Source: Streptomyces aculeolatus (GTDB lineage Bacteria > Actinomycetota > Actinomycetes > Streptomycetales > Streptomycetaceae). From it: DNA of 64,000 nucleotides. Under the pieces are notes generated by a model. That model searched no databases. It had not been told where the DNA came from and saw only the letters and a list, made by a program, of their open reading frames with translations. Location of the stretch: the NCBI RefSeq assembly GCF_020400605.1, contig NZ_JAINRD010000011.1, positions 1-64,000 on the forward strand, given 5' to 3'. Of this stretch, positions 59,351 through 64,000 are shown piece after piece (position 1 is the first letter of the stretch; each line of letters begins with the position of its first letter). A program made the position numbers and the translations under genes.

Positions 59351-61222
59351 TCAGACCGCCCGGGCACCGGCCGCCGCGACCATGTCGCGGGCCGCCGCCG
59401 CGACCGACTCGGCGTCGATGCCGGCCGCCGCGAGCTGCTGTGCCTCCGTCGCCGAGCCGGGCATGGTGCGTACGCCCAGCCGGGCGAGGCGCGGGACGGG
59501 GCGGCCGTCGGCGAACGCCTCGGCCACCGCGTCGCCGAGACCGCCCTGCGGGCGGTGGTCCTCGACGGTGAGCACCCGGCCGGTCAGCTCCGCCGCGGCG
59601 CGCACGGCGGCGACGTCCACGGGCTTGACGGAGTACAGGTCCAGCACGCGCGCCCCGATGCCCTCCGCGGCCAGCAGGTCGGCGGCGGCCAGCGCCTCGT
59701 GGACGGCGACCCCGGCGGCGGCGATCGTCACGCGGTCGCCGGGCGCGGCACGCAGCAGCCTGCTGCCGCCGATGGGGAAGTCCTCGTCGGGCTCGTAGAG
59801 GACGGGCCGGGCGCCGCGCATGGTGCGCAGGTAGCGCACGCCGGTCAGCTCGTCGTCCGCCATGGCGGCGACGAGCCGCGCGGCCTGGTTGGCGTCGCAG
59901 GGGTGCAGCACCGTGCTGCCGTGGATGGCGCGGAACATCGCCAGGTCCTCCAGCCCCATCTGCGACGGGCCGTCCTCGCCGATGGCGACGCCGGCGTGCG
60001 AGCCGACCAGGCAGACGTTCGCCCGGCTGACGGCCGCCATGCGCACGAAGTCGTGGGCGCGGGTCAGGAACGCGGCGAACGTCCCGGCGAACGGGGTCCA
60101 GCCGCAGGCCTGCATGCCGACGGCCGCGGCGACGAGCTGCTGCTCGGCGATGTAGAGCTCGAAGTACCGGTCGGGATGCTCCTTGGCGAAGAACTCGGTC
60201 CGCGTGGAGTCGCCGACCTCGCCGTCCAGGGCGACGACGTCCGGCCGGACGGTGCCGAGCGCGGCCAGCGCGTACCCGTACGCGTCGCGCGTCGACACCG
60301 GGTCCCCCACGTCGTACCGCGGCAGCACCGGCTGCGCGGCGGACCCGCGCGGGGGCGCGGAGGCGTGCGGCGGGGCCGCGGGCCGCACGCGTACGTCGGA
60401 CGTGCCGCCCAGTTCTGCGATCGCCGCCTCGGGGTCCGGCAGGGGCTTGCCGTGCATGCCCTCGCGGTTCGCGACGGACTCGACGCCGCTGCCCTTCACG
60501 GTGCGGGCGAGCACGGCCGTCGGCCGGTCCGTCACCGCCGCCGCCTCGGCGTACGCGGCGTCGACCGCGGCCGTGTCGTGCCCGTCGACCTCGACGGTGT
60601 GCCAGCCGAACGCCCGCGCCCGGCGGGCGTACGCGTCCAGGTCCCAGCCGTGCCGGGTGGGCCCGCGCTGGCCGAGCCGGTTCACGTCGACGATCACGGT
60701 GAGGTTGCCCAGGTGCTCGTACCCGGCGTGCTCGAACGCCTCCCAGACCGCCCCCTCGGCCATCTCGCTGTCACCGCACAGCACCCACACCCGGTACGGC
60801 AGGTGCGCGAGCCGCTTGCCCGCCAGCGCCATGCCGACGCCGATGGCCGGCCCCTGCCCCAGCGACCCCGTGGCCACGTCGACCCACGGCAGCACGGGGG
60901 TCGGATGCCCCTCCAGCCGGCTGCCCGCCTTCCGGAACGTCAGCAGCTCCTCGTCGCCGATGGCGCCGACCGCCTTGAACGCCGCGTACAGCAGCGGTGA
61001 GGCGTGCCCCTTGGACAGCACCAGGCGGTCCGCCCCGGGGTGGTCGGGCCGGTCGACGTCGTAGCGCAGATGCCTGGCGAGCAGTACGGCCATCAGGTCT
61101 GCCGCGGACATCGACGAGGTCGGATGGCCGGATCCGGCGGCGGCAGCGGCCCGTACGGCGTCCACGCGCAGCTGGCGGCCGAGCGCGGTGGTGAGGTCCT
61201 GATCCACTTCGGCGGCGGTCAT
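59351..61222 (-). CDS. Transketolase
   Basis: The 623-residue protein has the transketolase plan: a thiamine-diphosphate domain with GSGHPTSSMSAADL, VLSKGHASPLLYAAF and LCGDSEMAEGAVWEAFEHAG (GDG-like motif with N in VDVNRLGQ), then the Pyr and C-terminal domains. It exchanges two-carbon units in the pentose phosphate pathway. AAGGAG precedes the ATG. It is a single-gene unit in this window; another copy in the genome is likely. Confidence 0.92.
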   Translation of the reverse strand: MTAAEVDQDLTTALGRQLRVDAVRAAAAAGSGHPTSSMSAADLMAVLLARHLRYDVDRPDHPGADRLVLSKGHASPLLYAAFKAVGAIGDEELLTFRKAGSRLEGHPTPVLPWVDVATGSLGQGPAIGVGMALAGKRLAHLPYRVWVLCGDSEMAEGAVWEAFEHAGYEHLGNLTVIVDVNRLGQRGPTRHGWDLDAYARRARAFGWHTVEVDGHDTAAVDAAYAEAAAVTDRPTAVLARTVKGSGVESVANREGMHGKPLPDPEAAIAELGGTSDVRVRPAAPPHASAPPRGSAAQPVLPRYDVGDPVSTRDAYGYALAALGTVRPDVVALDGEVGDSTRTEFFAKEHPDRYFELYIAEQQLVAAAVGMQACGWTPFAGTFAAFLTRAHDFVRMAAVSRANVCLVGSHAGVAIGEDGPSQMGLEDLAMFRAIHGSTVLHPCDANQAARLVAAMADDELTGVRYLRTMRGARPVLYEPDEDFPIGGSRLLRAAPGDRVTIAAAGVAVHEALAAADLLAAEGIGARVLDLYSVKPVDVAAVRAAAELTGRVLTVEDHRPQGGLGDAVAEAFADGRPVPRLARLGVRTMPGSATEAQQLAAAGIDAESVAAAARDMVAAAGARAV

Positions 61223-61624
61223 GTCGTGCTCCTTGTCCGAGCGGTCTGTGCTCTCCTGCTCTCCTGCTCGCGGGCACGGCGACGCGCCGGTCCGGTCACG
61301 TACGCGCCGCGCCCTGGTCGGTCATGGGGACCGGGTACCACGCTCCGGCGGGGACTAACGACCGATCCCGGGCCGCCGGCCGGGCCACCGTGCGTGGCGG
61401 GGAGGTCGCGGAAGGCGTTCACGGATCGCCGGTGTAGCGGCGGGCGGGGCGGGCACCCGGGGGACGCACGAGTGCGGGAGCGGGCGGCCCGGCGGCACGG
61501 GCGCGTTCCCGCGGGCGGAGGGAAAGGCGGAGTGGTGTCCCAGGGCGCAGAACACCGAGCGGCGCGCGGGAGAGCGGGTGGCCCGGACGGCGGTCCGGGG
61601 GGCGGCCGGACGCGGGCCCGGCGC
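61223..61624. other. Intergenic region upstream of transketolase
   Basis: This 402-bp stretch lies between the ANTAR gene stop and the transketolase start, both on the minus strand. I see no gene and no convincing promoter or hairpin in it. Confidence 0.4.
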
Positions 61625-62044
61625 CTACCGGTCGGGCTTGCCGCGCCTGTCCGAGCGGACCCGGCCCATGGCGTCGCGCAGCGGAATCCGCAGGTCGTCC
61701 GGGATCGGCCGGCCCGTGGCGGACGCTATGAGTGCTTCGGCCACGTACCGCAGCGGAACATTGGCGTGCTGGGAGGTGCCCAGCAGCACCTGCCAGGCCT
61801 CGTCCTCGTCCGCGCCGAGTACGGCGATCAGCACCCCGCGGGCCTGATCGACCATCGGCCGGCTCTCGATGGCCTGCTTGAGCTGCATGTTCTCCTCGCT
61901 CAGCTCGATCAGCCGACGCGCGGCATGCGCCAGCAGACCGGAGGGGACCGCGTCGTCCTCGACGGCCTGCTCCATTTCGACGGCGAGGTCGTCCGGTGTG
62001 GGCGCCCCGTCGGGGGAGCTGTTCGGTGACTGGGTAGGTCGCAT
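61625..62044 (-). CDS. ANTAR-domain protein
   Basis: The 139-residue protein has a C-terminal ANTAR domain (residues about 55-115, with RPMVDQARGVLIAVLGADED and ALIASATGRPIP), which binds RNA hairpins for antitermination. The N-terminus is short and acidic, with no recognisable sensor. A good ribosome site (GGAAGGGGAG) precedes the ATG. The target RNA is unknown. Confidence 0.82.
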   Translation of the reverse strand: MRPTQSPNSSPDGAPTPDDLAVEMEQAVEDDAVPSGLLAHAARRLIELSEENMQLKQAIESRPMVDQARGVLIAVLGADEDEAWQVLLGTSQHANVPLRYVAEALIASATGRPIPDDLRIPLRDAMGRVRSDRRGKPDR

Positions 62045-62373
62045 AGGGCTCCCCTTCCCCCGTCCGCCTCGTTCATGGCGACACCCGGCCTGCACGTCGA
62101 CGGCCGACCTGCGGCTGGAGCAGAGACCTGCCTGCCCCGCGACGCCTACTTCGGCGCGGTGGCGGACGCATCCGGGAGCTGGAGGAGGGACTCGGCATGC
62201 CCGACGATGACCCGGCGCACCGCGGACAGCCCGGGGCACCGAAGTGACCCGGCCCCCCGGGCGCACCGCGGACAGCCGCGGCGCGCCGGGCCGCGGCGGC
62301 GCGTCCGGCCCGGTGGGAAGTACTAGGTTCGAGCGGGCAGTCCACCGACCGCGAGGCAAGGAGCCGGGATCCC
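62045..62373. other. Intergenic region with an 18-bp direct repeat
   Basis: This 329-bp stretch between divergent genes holds no supported gene. It contains the direct repeat GGCGCACCGCGGACAGCC at 62214-62231 and 62260-62277, 46 bp apart, of unknown meaning. Confidence 0.5.
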
Positions 62374-63297
62374 GTGCAAGCCATCATCGTTCGCGACCCC
62401 GACGCCGGCACCGCGGGGATGTCCCTGACGGACCTGCCGCACCCGCACGCCGCGGAGAACGACGTCATCGTGGAGGTCCACGCGGCCGGCTTCACCCCCG
62501 GCGAGCTGACCTGGCCGGGCACGTGGACCGACCGCGCCGGCCGGGACCGGACGCCGAGCGTGCCCGGGCACGAGCTGTCCGGCGTGGTCACCGAACTCGG
62601 CTACGGCACCACCGGACTCACCGTCGGGCAGCGCGTCTACGGGCTCGCCGACTGGACCCGCGACGGCTCGCTCGCGCAGTACACCGCCGTCGAGGCCCGC
62701 AACCTCGCCCCGCTGCCCGCCGACGTCGACCACGTCACCGCGGCGGCCCTGCCGATCTCCGGACTCACCGCCTGGCAGGCGCTGTTCGACCACGGCCGGC
62801 TCACCACGGGGCAGAGCGTGCTGGTCCACGGCGCGGCCGGCGGCGTCGGGTCCATCGCCGTGCAGCTGGCCCGCGAGGCGGGTGCCCGGGTGGTCGGCAC
62901 CGGCCGTGCGGGCTCGCGGGCCACCGCCCTGGACCTGGGTGCGGAGGCGTTCGTCGACCTGGAGTCGGAGCGGCTCGCGGACGCGGGGCGGTTCGACGTG
63001 GTCTTCGACGTCATCGGCGGCGAGGTCCTCGACCGCTCCACCGACCTGGTCCGCCCCGGCGGCACCCTGGTGACCATCGCCGAGCCGGTACGGGTCCACC
63101 CCCGCGACGGACGCGCGGTGTTCTTCGTCGTGGAACCCGACCGGGCCCGGCTCGCCGACCTCGCCCGGCGGCTGCGCGAGGGCCGGCTCAAGCCGCTGGT
63201 CGGGGACGTACGGCCGCTCGCCGAGGCGCCGGCCGCGTTCGCCCCCGGCCGGCGCGGCGCCGGGAAGACCGTCATCCGGGTCGCCGCCGACGGCTGA
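62374..63297 (+). CDS. MDR-family NADP-dependent oxidoreductase (quinone reductase type)
   Basis: The 307-residue protein has the GroES-like N-terminal domain and a Rossmann domain with VLVHGAAGGVGSIAVQLARE near residue 150. It lacks the structural zinc Cys, so it is the zinc-independent quinone oxidoreductase branch, reducing alkenes, quinones or similar. A GTG start (62374) gives the full domain. The substrate is unknown. Confidence 0.88.
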   Translation: MQAIIVRDPDAGTAGMSLTDLPHPHAAENDVIVEVHAAGFTPGELTWPGTWTDRAGRDRTPSVPGHELSGVVTELGYGTTGLTVGQRVYGLADWTRDGSLAQYTAVEARNLAPLPADVDHVTAAALPISGLTAWQALFDHGRLTTGQSVLVHGAAGGVGSIAVQLAREAGARVVGTGRAGSRATALDLGAEAFVDLESERLADAGRFDVVFDVIGGEVLDRSTDLVRPGGTLVTIAEPVRVHPRDGRAVFFVVEPDRARLADLARRLREGRLKPLVGDVRPLAEAPAAFAPGRRGAGKTVIRVAADG

Positions 63298-63376
63298 GGC
63301 GGGCCGGCACCGGTCGCACGGGCCGGGGCCGGGCCGCGCGGGGCCGGGCCCTCGCCGCGCTGCCGGCGGGGCGGCG

Positions 63377-64000
63377 TCAGGGTTTGCGGCCGACGGCGCA
63401 GACGCGCCAGGGCGCCACCGCGCGGTTCGCGCCGACGGCCGGCTCCTCGGGCCGCCACTGGGCGCAGGGGACGACGCCGGGTTCGAGGATCTCCAGGCCG
63501 TCGAAGTAGCCGGCGACGTCGGCGGGGTCGCGGAGCGTCTGCGGGTCCACGCCCGCGTCGTTCCACATCTGCAGGATCCGGTCCACCTCGCTGCTCACTC
63601 CCCTGACGGGGTGGGCCAGCGCCAGGTGGCTGCCCGGGGGCACGGCCTCGACGAGGCGGCGCACGACGTCGCGCGCCTCGGCGTCGTCGATGATGAACTG
63701 CACGATGCCCAGCATCATCACCGCGACGGGCCGGGTGAAGTCCAGGGTCTTCGCCGCCTGTTCGAGGATGGCCTCGATGTCGCGGACATCGGCGTCGACG
63801 TAGTTGGTGGCGCCCTGCGGGCCGCTGGTGAGCAGCGCGTCCGCGTACCGCAGCACCAGGGGGTCGTTGTCGACGTAGACGACGCGGGACTCGGGCGCGA
63901 TGTCCTGGGCGACTTCGTGGGTGTTGTGGTTGGTGGGCAGTCCGGCACCGAGGTCGAGGAACTGGCGGATCCCGGCCTCGGCGGTGAGGTGGCGCACCGA
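63377..64000 (-). CDS. SAM-dependent methyltransferase (DUF574 type), N-terminus beyond window
   Basis: The visible 206 or more residues match the Streptomyces DUF574-type methyltransferases: IRQFLDLGAGLPTNHNTHEV near the start, VVYVDNDPLVLRYADALL, MMLGIVQFIIDD and SHLALAHPVRG. The family usually has about 60 more N-terminal residues, so the gene runs past the right edge. Members are numerous in Streptomyces, and their substrates are mostly unknown. Confidence 0.88.
   Translation of the reverse strand, partial: SVRHLTAEAGIRQFLDLGAGLPTNHNTHEVAQDIAPESRVVYVDNDPLVLRYADALLTSGPQGATNYVDADVRDIEAILEQAAKTLDFTRPVAVMMLGIVQFIIDDAEARDVVRRLVEAVPPGSHLALAHPVRGVSSEVDRILQMWNDAGVDPQTLRDPADVAGYFDGLEILEPGVVPCAQWRPEEPAVGANRAVAPWRVCAVGRKP

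Noticed and set aside
1..64000. CRISPR array, IS element or transposase
   Set aside because: No regularly spaced repeat array, no terminal inverted repeats with a transposase frame and no cas-like gene were seen.

Overview
The window comes from the chromosome of a high-GC actinomycete, almost certainly Streptomyces or a close relative. It has very GC-rich codon use, paired chaplin genes for aerial growth, the mycothiol gene mshC with its usual actinobacterial neighbours, F420-type and ANTAR proteins, and rare TTA codons confined to biosynthetic genes. All assignments were made by reading the sequence and its translations; no database search was run.

Layout. At 1-1.7 kb is the end of a glycerol kinase gene followed by glpD. 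From 1.8 to 9.7 kb is a sugar-acid catabolic locus: a GntR/FCD regulator, then a minus-strand operon with an enolase-superfamily L-fuconate dehydratase, a three-part RbsBAC-type ABC importer, an aldo/keto reductase and a lactonase-type amidohydrolase. It reads as an oxidative L-fucose pathway, and near-identical operators sit at the regulator and at the operon. From 9.9 to 25.6 kb is conserved Streptomyces core: PAC2 protein, mshC operon, CorA, ferritin-like protein, LLM oxidoreductase, a helicase-like protein without its ATPase motifs, chaplins, an M20 peptidase and tRNA-Leu(GAG).

From 26.0 to about 46.6 kb lies accessory biosynthetic DNA, the most interesting part. Its first half (26.0-33.7 kb, plus strand) holds a free-standing adenylation enzyme, a 32-residue precursor peptide with a double-glycine leader, a hairpin, a carrier protein, a LuxR regulator, a condensation-like protein lacking HHxxxDG, a C39-peptidase ABC exporter and a phosphotransferase. 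Its second half (33.7-44.3 kb) holds a minus-strand operon (B12-type radical SAM enzyme, HAD, PhyH oxygenase, SDR) divergent from a plus-strand operon (AsnRS-like ligase, two methyltransferases, MccF-like S66 peptidase, unknown protein, archaeal-type ProRS paralogue, P450). A TTA codon lies in the adenylation gene and another in the flanking LuxR-type regulator, so bldA control is likely. The joint presence of two aminoacyl-tRNA-synthetase paralogues and an MccF-like peptidase suggests a small aminoacylated antimetabolite and a matching immunity enzyme; this is inference.

From 46.9 kb the window returns to ordinary genes. A c-di-AMP (ydaO-type) riboswitch precedes a LysM/lytic-transglycosylase wall protein. 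A second glycerol-type locus (FAD-linked oxidase, FGGY kinase, IclR regulator, second GlpD) shares a 17-bp palindrome at two promoters. A proline/hydroxyproline locus (racemase-family enzyme, GntR regulator, ornithine-cyclodeaminase-family enzyme) shares an 18-bp operator. The last 6 kb carry a small basic protein, an SseB-type protein, an HhH-GPD endonuclease, a transketolase, an ANTAR protein, an MDR oxidoreductase and a methyltransferase cut by the window end.
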